DNA from: Streptococcus mitis
GTDB lineage: Bacteria; Bacillota; Bacilli; Lactobacillales; Streptococcaceae
Direction: 5' to 3'
Length of the DNA: 64,000 nt
Assembly (NCBI RefSeq): GCF_001281025.1
Contig: NZ_CP012646.1
Location: 1,579,001-1,643,000, forward strand
Shown: positions 8,056 to 18,866 of the stretch, piece by piece
How the letters are laid out: every line of letters starts with the position of its first letter
Position numbering within the stretch: position 1 is the stretch's first letter
The notes under the pieces: generated by a model
The model's input: the letters and a program-made list of their open reading frames with translations, nothing else
Databases searched by the model: none
Told to the model about the DNA's origin: nothing
Position numbers and translations under genes: made by a program

Positions 8056-8092
8056 AAAATACAGTATCCACATTCGGTACTGTATTTCTTTT
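8056..8092. terminator. Bidirectional terminator between slrA and the ABC-F gene
   Basis: AATACAGTA (8058-8066) pairs with TACTGTATT (8078-8086), with an A-run on the left and TCTTTT on the right. It therefore works for both convergent genes. Confidence 0.8.
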
Positions 8093-8102
8093 ACTCTCAT
8101 TC

Positions 8103-9644
8103 TTAAGTTAAATTATTAAAATCCCATATTTGGTCCATCCAGCCTTCATAGAAGTCTGGTTCGTGACAGACCATAAGAATAGATCCCTTGTATTCTTTGA
8201 GAGCACGTTTGAGTTCATCCTTGGCATCCACATCCAAATGGTTGGTCGGCTCGTCCAGCACTAAAACGTTGTTTTCACGATTCATCAAGAGACAGAAACG
8301 AACCTTGGCTTGTTCCCCACCTGACAAAACCTGAATTTGGCTTTCAATATGCTTGGTTGTCAAACCACAACGGGCAAGGGCTGCACGGACTTCTGCTTGA
8401 TTAAGGGCAGGAAAGGCATTCCAGACAGCTTCAAGAGGTGTTTGACGATTGCCTCCTTCTACTTCCTGTTCAAAGTAGCCAAGTTCTAGGTAGTCTCCAC
8501 GTTCAACCTCTCCAGCGATTGGTGGAATAATGCCCAAGAGGGACTTCAAGAGAGTTGTTTTCCCGATACCATTTGCCCCGATAATAGCAACCTTTTGATT
8601 ACGTTCAAAGGTAAGATTTAAAGGCTTGGTCAGAGGACGATCATAACCAATTTGCAAATCCTTGGCTTGGAAAATAAAACGCCCTGGTGTACGAGCTGGT
8701 TTGAAATCAAAGGATGGCTTTGGTTTCTCACTTTGCAGTTCGATAATATCCATCTTATCCAATTTCTTCTGACGGGACATGGCCATGTTTCGTGTTGCAA
8801 CACGCGCTTTGTTTCGGGCAACAAAGTCCTTAAGGTCCGCAATTTCTTTCTGCTGACGTTCGTAGGCTGCCTCTAGCTGAGATTTCTTCATAGCATAGAC
8901 TTCTTGGAACTGGTAGTAGTCACCAGAGTAACGCGTCAGCTGTTGATTTTCCACATGATAGACGATATTGATAACATCGTTCAAGAATGGAATATCGTGT
9001 GAAATAAGGACAAAGGCATTCTCATAGTTTTGGAGATAGCGCTTGAGCCAGTCAATATGCTCAGCATCCAAGTAGTTGGTTGGCTCGTCCAAAAGCAAGA
9101 TATCGGGCTTTTCAAGGAGGAGTTTTGCCAAAAGCACCTTGGTTCTTTGCCCACCTGACAAAGAAGTTACATCTGTATCCATGCCAAAGTCCATGACACC
9201 AAGGGCACGCGCTACTTCGTCAATCTTAGCATCCAAGGTATAGAAATCACGACTCTCTAAACGATCTTGCAGTTCGCCAACTTCTTCCATGAGAGCATCA
9301 ACATCCGCACCGTCTTCAGCCATTTCCATATAAAGGTCATTGATACGAGCTTCAGCTTTAAACAGCTCATCAAAAGCCGTACGGAGAACATCACGCACCG
9401 ACTGGCCTTCAGCAAGGACAGAGTGTTGATCCAAGTAACCCGCAGTCACATATTTGGACCACTCAACCTTTCCTTCATCTGGCAGCATTTTACCAGTCAC
9501 AATGCTCATAAAGGTTGATTTTCCTTCACCATTGGCACCGACCAGACCGATATGTTCTCCCTTAAGGAGGCGGAAGGACACATCTTCAAAAATTGCACGG
9601 TCACCAAAACCATGACTCAGATTTTTAACTTCTAAAATACTCAT
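8103..9644 (-). CDS. ABC-F family ATPase (YbiT/YkpA-like)
   Basis: A 513-residue soluble protein with two ABC domains and no membrane segments. Walker A motifs are GANGEGKST (about 37-45) and GANGIGKTT; signatures are LSGGQ and LSGGEQ; Walker B motifs are LLLDEPTNYLD and VLVLDEPTNHLD. The linker between domains has the charged helices typical of ABC-F proteins, which act on the ribosome. Both catalytic Glu are present. The subfamily looks like YbiT/YkpA rather than an antibiotic-resistance ABC-F, but this needs a tree. It is flanked by BOX elements on both sides. Confidence 0.9.
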   Translation of the reverse strand: MSILEVKNLSHGFGDRAIFEDVSFRLLKGEHIGLVGANGEGKSTFMSIVTGKMLPDEGKVEWSKYVTAGYLDQHSVLAEGQSVRDVLRTAFDELFKAEARINDLYMEMAEDGADVDALMEEVGELQDRLESRDFYTLDAKIDEVARALGVMDFGMDTDVTSLSGGQRTKVLLAKLLLEKPDILLLDEPTNYLDAEHIDWLKRYLQNYENAFVLISHDIPFLNDVINIVYHVENQQLTRYSGDYYQFQEVYAMKKSQLEAAYERQQKEIADLKDFVARNKARVATRNMAMSRQKKLDKMDIIELQSEKPKPSFDFKPARTPGRFIFQAKDLQIGYDRPLTKPLNLTFERNQKVAIIGANGIGKTTLLKSLLGIIPPIAGEVERGDYLELGYFEQEVEGGNRQTPLEAVWNAFPALNQAEVRAALARCGLTTKHIESQIQVLSGGEQAKVRFCLLMNRENNVLVLDEPTNHLDVDAKDELKRALKEYKGSILMVCHEPDFYEGWMDQIWDFNNLT

Positions 9645-9666
9645 TTTAATTCCTTATCTTGTTTTT

Positions 9667-9771
9667 ATACTCTTCGAAAATCAAATTCAAACCACGTCAG
9701 CTTCACCTTGCCGTACTCAAGTACAGCCTGCGGCTAGCTTCCTAGTTTGCTCTTTGATTTTCATTTAGTAT
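9667..9771. repeat. BOX element overlapping the end of the VanZ-like gene
   Basis: A 105-bp copy starting ATACTCTTCGAAAATC and ending TTTCATTTAGTAT, with a boxA part (CCACGTCAGCTTCACCTTGC) and a boxC part (AGCTTCCTAGTTTGCTC). It is nearly the reverse complement of the copy at 7934, so the ABC-F gene sits between an inverted pair of BOX elements. Confidence 0.9.
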
Positions 9772-10234
9772 TATGTAATCGGTTATAGAGGAGCCAAGCC
9801 AGATAGCCACCCAAGGTATTGGTCCACAAATCATCAATCTCAAAGACTCGATTAAAATCAAAGAAAAAGTCCAAGACCAACTGCGTACACTCGATTCCAA
9901 GACTCACTAGAAAACTGAAAAGAAGGACCTTTTTTGTTTTCCGCAAGTTTGGAAGGAGATAAAGGAGTTGGAAAATCAGAGGAAAAAGTAAGAAGACATT
10001 GAGGATATTTTGTAGAAAAATCCAATATAATTGTCCAATGTCACTCACTTCACCTAGTTTCCAGAGAGAATTGAAAGGAGTCAAAAGAAAAACCAGGCGT
10101 CCAAGATGCTGAATACCTGGAGTTTCCACTCCCACGGGAGATTGTTCTTGAGGAGTAAAGCAAAAATAGACGATACAAATGCTATAGAAAATGACTCCCC
10201 AGACCAAAACATGATTATAACTCTTCTTCATCAT
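9761..10234 (-). CDS. VanZ-like membrane protein
   Basis: A 157-residue protein with about four to five membrane segments and the VanZ-family pattern: the NVFLLFPLIFQLLYLLP region, SLGIECTQL and a final DDLWTNTLGGYLAWLLYN. VanZ-type proteins are linked to glycopeptide and lipoglycopeptide tolerance, but the biochemical role is unclear. Its ATG overlaps the TAA of rlmN (TAATG), so it is translationally coupled. The last codons and the stop fall inside the outer 11 bases of a BOX element, which may have replaced the original C-terminus. Confidence 0.8.
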   Translation of the reverse strand: MMKKSYNHVLVWGVIFYSICIVYFCFTPQEQSPVGVETPGIQHLGRLVFLLTPFNSLWKLGEVSDIGQLYWIFLQNILNVFLLFPLIFQLLYLLPNLRKTKKVLLFSFLVSLGIECTQLVLDFFFDFNRVFEIDDLWTNTLGGYLAWLLYNRLHNTK

Positions 10235-11319
10235 TAAGGATTGACTGCTGCGACTGCTTTCTGGCGGTCACGTTTCATTGTGTTAGAGCGCAATTGTCCA
10301 CAAGCTGCATCAATATCTGTACCATGCTCTTGACGAACAACACAGTTGACCCCTTTTTTCTTAAGCGTATCATAGAAGGCCAGGACGCGCTCTTTAGGAC
10401 TACGGCTATATTGGTCATGCTCACTAACTGGGTTATAAGGAATCAAGTTGACATAAGACAATTTCTTGATGTTCTTGAGCAATTCAGCCAATTCTAAGGC
10501 TTGTTCTACACCGTCATTTACTTCATTGAGCATGATATACTCAAAGGTTACACGACGATTGGTTGTTTCGATATAGTACTCAATAGCAGCAAAGAGTTTT
10601 TCAATCGGAAAGGCACGGTTAATCTTCATGATGCTTGAACGCAACTCATTGTTAGGTGCGTGAAGGGAAACGGCAAGATTGACCTGAACTCCTTCATTAG
10701 CAAAATCACGAATTTTATGGGCCAAACCTGAGGTTGAAACCGTAATGTGACGAGCACCGATAGCCATTCCCTTGTCATCATTGATGGTACGGACGAAATT
10801 CAAGACATTGTTGTAGTTATCAAAGGGCTCACCGATACCCATGACAACGATATGGCTGACGCGTTCGTCCTGACCACGCTCATCAAAGTATTTCTGAACC
10901 AGCATGATTTGTGCTACGATTTCACCGTTATTGAGGTCACGTTGTTTCTTAATCAAACCAGAAGCACAGAAGGTACAACCGATATTACAGCCGACCTGAG
11001 TGGTCACACAGACTGACAAACCATAGTGTTGACGCATGAGTACTGTCTCAATCAACATACCATCAGGCAATTCAAAAAGATATTTAACGGTACCATCAGC
11101 AGACTCTTGAACGATACGCTGTTTCAAGGGATTGACCACAAATTGGTCATTGAGCTTAGCAATCAAATCCTTGGAAAGGTTGGTCATCTCTTCAAATGAC
11201 TGGACACGTTTACGATATAGCCATTCCCAAATTTGGTCTGCACGGAATTTCTTTTCTCCCTGCTCCAAAACCCATTCCTGCATGGTTTGACGTGTTAAAC
11301 TATAAATTGACGGTTTCAT
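10234..11319 (-). CDS. rlmN: 23S rRNA/tRNA adenine-C2 methyltransferase RlmN
   Basis: A 361-residue radical-SAM enzyme that methylates C2 of A2503 in 23S rRNA and A37 in some tRNAs. The CxxxCxxC cluster motif is in [12 protein letters not shown]. The conserved second catalytic cysteine is in AACGQLR near the C-terminus, and [13 protein letters not shown] is the GEP region. Length and motifs are normal. It lies 20 bases after yutD and overlaps the VanZ-like gene by one base, so the three form an operon. Confidence 0.97.
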   Translation of the reverse strand: MKPSIYSLTRQTMQEWVLEQGEKKFRADQIWEWLYRKRVQSFEEMTNLSKDLIAKLNDQFVVNPLKQRIVQESADGTVKYLFELPDGMLIETVLMRQHYGLSVCVTTQVGCNIGCTFCASGLIKKQRDLNNGEIVAQIMLVQKYFDERGQDERVSHIVVMGIGEPFDNYNNVLNFVRTINDDKGMAIGARHITVSTSGLAHKIRDFANEGVQVNLAVSLHAPNNELRSSIMKINRAFPIEKLFAAIEYYIETTNRRVTFEYIMLNEVNDGVEQALELAELLKNIKKLSYVNLIPYNPVSEHDQYSRSPKERVLAFYDTLKKKGVNCVVRQEHGTDIDAACGQLRSNTMKRDRQKAVAAVNP

Positions 11320-11339
11320 TTCTTCTCCTTATTCTCTAC

Positions 11340-11870
11340 TCACTTCTGACGAATGACAAAATGACGTTGTCCCTTGTCCTCTTTCTGAGAATGCTGGTCT
11401 TTCTGACGACGTCTATTTTTCTTATCTGCATTCGGTTTTCGTTTAGTTTGAGTCGATTTCTTTCCTTTTCTAGAAGATGTTTCTTCTTCCTTCTTACGCA
11501 TTTTCTTGTCAAATGATGCTCGCTTAGGGGCTTCATTTTCTAGGACAAAATAGGCACAACCATAACTACAATACTCTAAAAGGTAGTCTTGTAAACGACT
11601 GATTTTTTCAAGTTTTTCTTCTGTTCGGTCATCCTTGTAAAAACCTCGTAGGCGAAGCTGTTCATTACTCCAGTCCCCCACGATATAATCAAACTTTGTT
11701 AAGACTTCTGAAAAACGCTGATTAAAAGCCGTCACATCAAAGGCATCCTTGATATTTTCCACCAAGGAAAAAGCTATCCCTTCCGTTTCAACCTTGTCCC
11801 CGTGTAAATGGAACTCAGGACCAGGAAACTTGTTATAGTTGTATAATTCAGGTGCAATTTCTTTTCGCAT
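11340..11870 (-). CDS. yutD: YutD family protein
   Basis: A 176-residue protein matching the YutD family of Firmicutes: YNYNKFPGPEFH near the start, then DAFDVTAFNQRFSEVLTKFDYIVGDW and GFYKDD, ending in CSYGCAYFVLENE. After about residue 115 comes a long, very basic low-complexity tail (K, R, S, T), which suggests nucleic-acid contact or disorder. Function is unknown. A possible extended -10 (TGGTAGAAT on the minus strand) lies upstream. Confidence 0.8.
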   Translation of the reverse strand: MRKEIAPELYNYNKFPGPEFHLHGDKVETEGIAFSLVENIKDAFDVTAFNQRFSEVLTKFDYIVGDWSNEQLRLRGFYKDDRTEEKLEKISRLQDYLLEYCSYGCAYFVLENEAPKRASFDKKMRKKEEETSSRKGKKSTQTKRKPNADKKNRRRQKDQHSQKEDKGQRHFVIRQK

Positions 11871-11948
11871 AGATATCCTTTTTTCACGATTACTTAATAC
11901 TTTATTCTACCATAATTTCTAACAGTTAGCACGTTTCTCATAAAAATG

Positions 11949-11979
11949 AAAAAAGTCTGACGATTTTGTCAGACCAAAA
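11949..11979 (-). terminator. sodA terminator
   Basis: GTCTGAC (minus strand, from 11974) pairs with GTCAGAC across a six-base loop and is followed by TTTTTT. It lies about 50 bases after the sodA stop. Confidence 0.9.
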
Positions 11980-12026
11980 TAATATAACCTTAAAAAGAGA
12001 AGAACAATTCTTCCCTCCAACTATCA

Positions 12027-12632
12027 TTATTTAGCAGCTGCGTACAATTCATCTACTTTGTTCCAGTTGATCACTGAGAAGAAAGCTTTGATGTAGTCAG
12101 GACGCACGTTGCGGTATTTTACGTAGTAAGCATGTTCCCAAACGTCCAAGCCCAAGATTGGTTTTTTGCCTTCTGAGATTGGTGTGTCTTGATTTGCTGT
12201 TGAAGTCACTTCAAGTTTACCCTCTTTGTTGACAACCAACCATGCCCATCCAGAACCAAAACGAGTTGTTGCTGCTGCAGTGAAGGCTGCTTGGAATTCT
12301 TCAAATGAACCAAATGTTGCATCGATTGCTGCTGCAAGTTCTGCTGAAGGAGCTGTTTTTTCAGGAGTCATCAATTCCCAGAAAAGAGCGTGGTTCAAGT
12401 GTCCACCACCATTGTTAATAAGCGCTTGACGGATATCAGCTGGGATAGATTCTACATCAGCAAGCAAGGCTTCAAGATCTTCACCGATTTCAGGGTGTTT
12501 TTCAAGAGCTGCATTAGCATTGTTGACATAAGTTTGATGGTGTTTGTCATGGTGCAAGTGCATTGTTTCCGCATCGATGTATGGTTCCAAAGCGTCGTAT
12601 GCATATGGAAGTTCTGGTAAGATAATAGCCAT
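12027..12632 (-). CDS. sodA: Superoxide dismutase (Mn/Fe)
   Basis: A 201-residue cytoplasmic enzyme that dismutates superoxide to peroxide and oxygen. Metal ligands are visible: the His in [13 protein letters not shown], the His in [11 protein letters not shown], and D and H in [11 protein letters not shown]. The length is normal. It is a single-gene unit with its own promoter and terminator. The sequence resembles the manganese-using streptococcal enzyme, but metal choice is not certain from sequence. Confidence 0.97.
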   Translation of the reverse strand: MAIILPELPYAYDALEPYIDAETMHLHHDKHHQTYVNNANAALEKHPEIGEDLEALLADVESIPADIRQALINNGGGHLNHALFWELMTPEKTAPSAELAAAIDATFGSFEEFQAAFTAAATTRFGSGWAWLVVNKEGKLEVTSTANQDTPISEGKKPILGLDVWEHAYYVKYRNVRPDYIKAFFSVINWNKVDELYAAAK

Positions 12633-12663
12633 CTGTAATACCTCTTTTTCTTTCTATATGAAA

Positions 12664-12692
12664 ATGATAACGCAAACATTCACTTTTTTCAA
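12664..12692 (-). promoter_or_regulatory. sodA promoter
   Basis: On the minus strand TTGAAA (12687-12692), 17 bases, then TATCAT (12664-12669). The start codon lies about 30 bases further on, after AAAGAGG. Confidence 0.75.
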
Positions 12693-12804
12693 GTTTTTTG
12701 CTTATAGATGAAGAAATCACTGAAATACTTTCTAATAAAACAAGCAAATCAGCAAGAAACCCACGACAAGATAATCCTGACGCGAGTTGTAGTTTCAAAA
12801 AATG

Positions 12805-13842
12805 TCAATTGGCCTGACTAGCAATCTGTAGGAGTGCCTTTTCAAAAAGGAAACTCTTTTCATAAAGACCTGTCTTAATCTGATAGTCTGTCTCAATCAA
12901 ATAAGAAATAGCTTGCTTCAAAAAGCTCAAGGAAAGTCCTCGTGAATCCCTCAGAGCAAACTTAATCTGATAGGGATTTGGATTGCGTCCGAGAAAACTA
13001 CCTAAACTACTTCCAATCTGCGATTCTGTTTGCCCAGACTCTGACAAAATTTTCACCTGAGTAAAAGTCCGAAATTGTCCTAGCATGACTGCAATCAGTT
13101 TGATTTCATCTTCACCTTGCAAGGTCAAGTCTCTAACCAAATCGCGCGCCTGGTCCATCTTTTTAGTCAGAATAAACTGAGTTAAATCAAAAATATTGTC
13201 CTGCAAGGTCTTGGGAATAGCATTGACAATATCCTCTTCCTCTATAACAGAGTCTTCCTTATAGGACTGTAAAAAGAGGAGATTTTTCTGGATTTCACTA
13301 AATTGAAAACCCGATTTGACAAGAAGATTTTCAAAAGAATGATTGGTAAACTGCAGACCTTGTTTCTGGCTCCACTTTTGGAAATACTGGCGCAATTCTT
13401 GTTCTTTGGCTTCTACTGCATCAAAGACCTTGGCATCACGCTTCAGTAATTTAACCAACCGTCTTTTGCTATCCAACTTTCCTTCTGCAAAGATTAACAA
13501 CTTGGTTGTTGGTGAAGGATTGTCAAAGTATTCCTCAAATGACTTGAGCTCATCATCTGTCAAAAAGCGTTTTTTAGCAGTCGTGATATCAACAAAATGG
13601 TCTAATATCACGATTTTTTCATCCGCAAAGAAAGGAAGACTGACCAACTCCAGTTCCACATCCTTGTAAACTACTTCTTTCATATCAAAGTAGGCAAAGT
13701 TGAGGTCGGCAGAATCATAACCAATCTGTTTCAATACTTGACTCTTCATAACTTCAAACTGACCCTGATCTGTCCCTGTAAATAGGCTCAGGCTCGATAA
13801 ATTTGATAAAGTCAACTTCTGGCTTTCTTCAATGGCTAGCAT
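12805..13842 (-). CDS. holA: DNA polymerase III delta subunit
   Basis: A 345-residue HolA/YqeN-type clamp-loader subunit that opens the beta clamp during DNA replication. The N-terminal AAA-like domain carries SLFTGTDQGQFEVMKSQVLKQ but, as usual for delta, has no working P-loop. The helical collar domain is at the C-terminus. Length is normal. It lies between sodA and pyrD; the 172 bases after its stop hold only the sodA promoter region. Confidence 0.9.
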   Translation of the reverse strand: MLAIEESQKLTLSNLSSLSLFTGTDQGQFEVMKSQVLKQIGYDSADLNFAYFDMKEVVYKDVELELVSLPFFADEKIVILDHFVDITTAKKRFLTDDELKSFEEYFDNPSPTTKLLIFAEGKLDSKRRLVKLLKRDAKVFDAVEAKEQELRQYFQKWSQKQGLQFTNHSFENLLVKSGFQFSEIQKNLLFLQSYKEDSVIEEEDIVNAIPKTLQDNIFDLTQFILTKKMDQARDLVRDLTLQGEDEIKLIAVMLGQFRTFTQVKILSESGQTESQIGSSLGSFLGRNPNPYQIKFALRDSRGLSLSFLKQAISYLIETDYQIKTGLYEKSFLFEKALLQIASQAN

Positions 13843-13874
13843 CTTCTCTCCTTTCTTCTAACTTTTTAGTTCAT

Positions 13875-14810
13875 TTAATCGATATAGCGCAATTTCCCAC
13901 GGAAATCCTCTAGGCTCTCGTACCCTTTTTCCTCCATGATTGCTTTCAGTTCATTGGTAATACGATCAAAAGCACCAACTCCCTCTTTGTGAAGGGTGGT
14001 TCCCACCTGCACCATACTCGCTCCACAGAGGATATGTTCAAAGGCATCACGACCAGTCAAAACGCCACCGGTTCCGATGATTTGGATTTGAGGATTTAAG
14101 CGTTGATAAAAGGCATGAACATTAGCTAGAGCAGTTGGTTTGATATACTCACCACCAATGCCACCGAAACCATTTTTAGGACGAATAACGACAGACTCAT
14201 CTTCTATATAAAGGCCGTTTCCGATAGAGTTGACGCAGTTGACAAACTTAAGAGGATACTTATTGAAAATAGCTGCCGCTTGGTCAAAGTGAACAATGTC
14301 AAAATATGGTGGCAATTTAATTCCTAAAGGTTTGGTAAAATAGGCAAATACCTCTGCCAAAATCCGGTCTGTTGTCTCAAAATCATAGGCAATCTGAGGT
14401 TTTCCTGGAACATTTGGACAGGAGAGGTTTAGCTCAGTCAGACCACGAAAATCACTCTCTTGGACTTTTTTCAAGATAGTATGGGTTTCCTCTGGAGACA
14501 TGCCAACTAGAGATAAAAAGAAAGTTCGGTTTGGCTCTTTTTCCTGCAAGTCCAAAAGATAGTCCAAATAATAGTCTAAACCATTATTTGGCAAGCCCAT
14601 AGAGTTGATAGAACCAAGTGGAACATCTTGGTAGCGTGGCTCAGGATTTCCCTGACGAAAGTCCAAGGTTGCTGTCTTAGTGACAAAGGTTCCTGCCGCT
14701 GAGTTTTTAACCCCTTCTAACTCCTCTATCGTCATACAAGCCACACCTGCTGCATTCATCAAACAATTGTCAAACTCAAAGCCAGCTATTTGTGTTTTCG
14801 TTGATACCAT
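13875..14810 (-). CDS. pyrD: Dihydroorotate dehydrogenase, class 1A
   Basis: A 311-residue cytosolic FMN enzyme that oxidises dihydroorotate to orotate with fumarate as acceptor. The active-site cysteine is in [13 protein letters not shown], and flavin contacts include [10 protein letters not shown] near the N-terminus and [15 protein letters not shown] near the C-terminus. There is no partner pyrK next to it, as expected for class 1A (PyrDA of lactococci and streptococci). An extended -10 (TGATATAAT, 14845-14853 minus) lies 35 bases upstream. Confidence 0.93.
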   Translation of the reverse strand: MVSTKTQIAGFEFDNCLMNAAGVACMTIEELEGVKNSAAGTFVTKTATLDFRQGNPEPRYQDVPLGSINSMGLPNNGLDYYLDYLLDLQEKEPNRTFFLSLVGMSPEETHTILKKVQESDFRGLTELNLSCPNVPGKPQIAYDFETTDRILAEVFAYFTKPLGIKLPPYFDIVHFDQAAAIFNKYPLKFVNCVNSIGNGLYIEDESVVIRPKNGFGGIGGEYIKPTALANVHAFYQRLNPQIQIIGTGGVLTGRDAFEHILCGASMVQVGTTLHKEGVGAFDRITNELKAIMEEKGYESLEDFRGKLRYID

Positions 14811-14970
14811 GATTCTAATCCTCCAGATTCCTTTTATTGCTAATATTATATCACATTTTCAGATTTTCTCTTTGAGAAAGATATTTACAAGAAAAAGGTT
14901 CGTTTTTATCTATTTTCAAAAAGTCTCAAAACTAAATTGATAGAATTTTTAGAAAATTTTTGTTTTTCTC

Positions 14971-14999
14971 TTTACAGTTAAAAAATTTTCTGCTATAAT
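14971..14999 (+). promoter_or_regulatory. gdhA promoter (extended -10)
   Basis: TTTACA (14971-14976), 17 bases, TATAAT (14994-14999) with TGC before the -10. AAAGGAGA precedes the gdhA start. Confidence 0.85.
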
Positions 15000-15020
15000 G
15001 ACTCATGTAATAAAATATAA

Positions 15021-16385
<1,365 letters not shown>

Positions 16386-16398
16386 GACTCATTTGCTT

Positions 16399-16428
16399 AA
16401 TCCTCAATCACTCTGATTGGGGATTTTT
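16399..16428 (+). terminator. gdhA terminator
   Basis: AATCC-T-CAATCA pairs with TGATTG-G-GGATT across a three-base loop and runs into TTTTT. Confidence 0.85.
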
Positions 16429-16479
16429 ATATTGGGTTCAAAAAAACTCACCATTAACAGTGAGTTTTAACATCAGAAT

Positions 16480-17124
16480 TTATTTTACTTTCATTAAGGC
16501 AGATGACAAACATTCAACAATTTCATCAACTACTTCATCTATGTTTATAGTTCCTTCATCATTCAACATCATGGGAATAAGATAAGAAAAACTCAATGCT
16601 AAAATGTATCGAACAATTCTTTCATTTGACCAATTTAGAATAAGTCCTTTTTCTTTAAATTGATTCAAAACAGGGCTAATTGGTTCTATTATAGATTGAA
16701 CAATAATATTTCCTAACTGGATAGAAAGATTTTGATCAATAAAAGAACGCCCCAAGAGAATTTTAACATGCATTTGATTCTCCTGAATGAAAAAGAGCCT
16801 ATCTCTAACAATACTTTTTAAAAAGAAGGGAAAAGTTTCTTGATCTACTGTGAATTTCTTTTCTGAGAAATCCGCAATCACTTCTGGAATAACCTGTTCT
16901 AGAAAAGTAGATAAAATGGCTTCTAAAATACCTTCCTTTGTTTTAAAGTAACTAAAAACCGTTCCTTCTGACACTCCAGCGCGTTCGGCAATAAGGCTGG
17001 ACGTTGTATTTTCAAATCCAATTTCTGAGAATAATTTTAAGCTTGATAATAATACTCGACGTTGTTTCAAGCTCAAGTTGCTAGCTTCTAACGTCTGAGC
17101 ATACTTTTGTTCTAAACTTTCCAT
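16480..17124 (-). CDS. TetR family regulator
   Basis: A 214-residue TetR-type repressor. The N-terminal HTH is at about residues 20-65 (GFENTTSSLIAERAGVSEGT, then VFSYFKTKEGIL). The rest is a helical ligand and dimerisation domain. A GTG nine bases upstream would lengthen the frame, but AGAGAGG abuts that GTG and is correctly spaced for the ATG at 17124, which I use. It follows the oxidoreductase gene by 16 bases. A TetR-like palindrome over the start of that transcript suggests that it represses its own operon. The ligand is unknown; a reactive carbonyl or quinone would fit the partner. Confidence 0.88.
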   Translation of the reverse strand: MESLEQKYAQTLEASNLSLKQRRVLLSSLKLFSEIGFENTTSSLIAERAGVSEGTVFSYFKTKEGILEAILSTFLEQVIPEVIADFSEKKFTVDQETFPFFLKSIVRDRLFFIQENQMHVKILLGRSFIDQNLSIQLGNIIVQSIIEPISPVLNQFKEKGLILNWSNERIVRYILALSFSYLIPMMLNDEGTINIDEVVDEIVECLSSALMKVK

Positions 17125-17140
17125 CGCTAGCACCTCTCTT

Positions 17141-18145
17141 CTACTCTCTTACTTTTACAACTTTTTTGCCTCGACTGTGTCCCATTTTCAGACTACGATA
17201 GGCTTCTCTAACTGACTTTAGAGAAAAGTCATACACTTGATCAATTTTCAGCTGAACCTTCCCTTCTGAGACCATTTCATATAAAGTGCTAAAATCATCG
17301 TATGTAGAATGTCTCGGACCAGTAAACTGAGCACCTTTTATCATAACATAGGGTGAAGGTACTAATGTCCCAATAGCTGTTCCCTTTAAACCTAAACTAA
17401 AAGCCAATCTAACATAATCAGATCCATAACAATCCAAAAACTTTGTAATAGGCGTTGGACTAGCTGATAGAAGAGCCTTCTTGATGTTCTCTTCGTAACT
17501 TACTGGTATGGCACCTAAAGACTTCAGATACTCTGCATTTTTCTTACTTGCTATTCCAATCACTGTCGCCCCCTTAGCAACTGCATACTGTACTGCGATA
17601 CTTCCAATACCTCCTGCTGCAGCTGAAATAACTACAACATCTTTAGAGTTTAGCTCAATCTTTCTAAAAGCACCTCCCACTGTTAGAGAAGCTACTCCCA
17701 TAGTAGCTGCGTGAGTCATGTCGATCATCTCTGGTTTCAATGCAATTTCCGATTCATTGACACAAATTTCTGTTGCTAAAGCTCCCCTCTTAGTTCCCAA
17801 ACCAGGATCGCTAATCATTGTTCCAAACACCTTATCCCCTACTGAAAATCTAGTTACTTTATTACCAACTTCTGTAATAACACCAGAAAAATCTCTCCCC
17901 ACACCTTTTGGAAATAAAGATGATTTAGATTCAAACCAACGACTTGGTTTCCTTAATTTCGTCATAAAAGATAAAAATCGAAGGGGTTTCGCTCCTTCAA
18001 AAGTTTTATAATCAATAGGATTTAAACCAACAGCATGAACTTCTACTCTCACTTGATTTACATCCAAGGCTGTAGAGTCGATCTTCACCAAATCCAAGAC
18101 CTCTTCGTTACCGAAACGACTGTACTCTATTGCTTCAACAACCAT
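17141..18145 (-). CDS. NAD(P)-dependent MDR-family oxidoreductase (quinone reductase-like)
   Basis: A 334-residue zinc-free member of the medium-chain dehydrogenase/reductase superfamily. The GroES-like N-terminal part contains VHAVGLNPIDYK and GRDFSGVITEVG, and the Rossmann motif is VVISAAAGGIGSIAVQYA near residue 170. The zinc ligands of alcohol dehydrogenases are missing, so a quinone or enone reductase is more likely. It is first gene of a two-gene unit with the TetR regulator. Confidence 0.85.
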   Translation of the reverse strand: MVVEAIEYSRFGNEEVLDLVKIDSTALDVNQVRVEVHAVGLNPIDYKTFEGAKPLRFLSFMTKLRKPSRWFESKSSLFPKGVGRDFSGVITEVGNKVTRFSVGDKVFGTMISDPGLGTKRGALATEICVNESEIALKPEMIDMTHAATMGVASLTVGGAFRKIELNSKDVVVISAAAGGIGSIAVQYAVAKGATVIGIASKKNAEYLKSLGAIPVSYEENIKKALLSASPTPITKFLDCYGSDYVRLAFSLGLKGTAIGTLVPSPYVMIKGAQFTGPRHSTYDDFSTLYEMVSEGKVQLKIDQVYDFSLKSVREAYRSLKMGHSRGKKVVKVRE

Positions 18146-18173
18146 TTTCTTTACTCCTTAATTTCACAAAAAT

Positions 18174-18225
18174 TGAGTGAACACTCATTTTCATAAATTA
18201 TACTCTTAATTTGTAAGAAAATCAA
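18174..18225 (-). promoter_or_regulatory. Promoter and TetR-type operator of the oxidoreductase operon
   Basis: On the minus strand TTGATT (18220-18225), 17 bases, TATAAT (18197-18202). Ten bases further on is a perfect palindrome TGAGTG-AA-CACTCA (18174-18187), placed over the expected transcription start. This is where a repressor would block initiation. Confidence 0.8.
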
Positions 18226-18353
18226 TATTATCGTTTGATAACGATTTATGACATGATACAAATATCCATCATTTCGATTTACCAATATGATTCTTTCAAT
18301 CTAACTCTCCTCACTTTTAAAGAATACTAGCCCCCTTTTTGCCCCTTCTTGAA

Positions 18354-18390
18354 CAAAAAGAAAAACCGCTAGTCCTAAGAATAGCGGTTT
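18354..18390 (-). terminator. rplJL terminator
   Basis: On the minus strand AAACCGCTA pairs with TAGCGGTTT across ten bases and is followed by TTCTTTTTG. It lies about 35 bases past rplL. Confidence 0.9.
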
Positions 18391-18425
18391 AATCATGTTT
18401 TTAAGCTACTAATATAGTCGCTCTA

Positions 18426-18794
18426 TTATTTAAGAGTAACTGAAGCTCCAGCTTCTTCCAATTTAGCTTTGATTTCTTCAGCTTCTGCAGTTGCAACGCC
18501 TTCTTTAACAAGTGCTGGTGCACCGTCAACAAGTTCTTTAGCTTCTTTAAGTCCAAGACCTGTGATTTCACGTACAACTTTGATAACGCCAACTTTTTTG
18601 TCGCCTGCAGATGTCAATTCAACGTCGAATGAATCTTTAGCAGCACCAGCGTCAGCAGCACCAGCTGCAGCAACAGCTACAGGAGCAGCTGCAGTTACAC
18701 CAAATTCTTCTTCGATAGCTTTTACAAGGTCGTTCAATTCAAGGATTGAAGCTTCTTTAATTTCAGCAATAATGTTTTCAATGTTCAATGCCAT
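18426..18794 (-). CDS. rplL: 50S ribosomal protein L7/L12
   Basis: A 122-residue stalk protein that recruits translation factors. The N-terminal dimerisation helix begins [20 protein letters not shown]. An Ala/Gly hinge lies at about 40-55, and the C-terminal domain contains [21 protein letters not shown] longer frame starts five codons upstream, but GGAGG is correctly spaced for the ATG at 18794. It lies 72 bases after rplJ. Confidence 0.98.
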   Translation of the reverse strand: MALNIENIIAEIKEASILELNDLVKAIEEEFGVTAAAPVAVAAAGAADAGAAKDSFDVELTSAGDKKVGVIKVVREITGLGLKEAKELVDGAPALVKEGVATAEAEEIKAKLEEAGASVTLK

Positions 18795-18866
18795 TGTTAT
18801 TTCCTCCAAATATGTTTTAAATTTATAATAGATTTTCGTAGCTAGGCTACGCTGCGTAGCTTAAGA

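Noticed and set aside
12226-12798. Several frames around and opposite sodA
   Set aside because: They overlap the clear sodA gene or its promoter, and their sequence shows no family features.
18469-18828. Long open frames opposite rplL and rplJ
   Set aside because: They are by-products of the Ala/Lys/Glu-rich codon use of the ribosomal genes and have no start signals.
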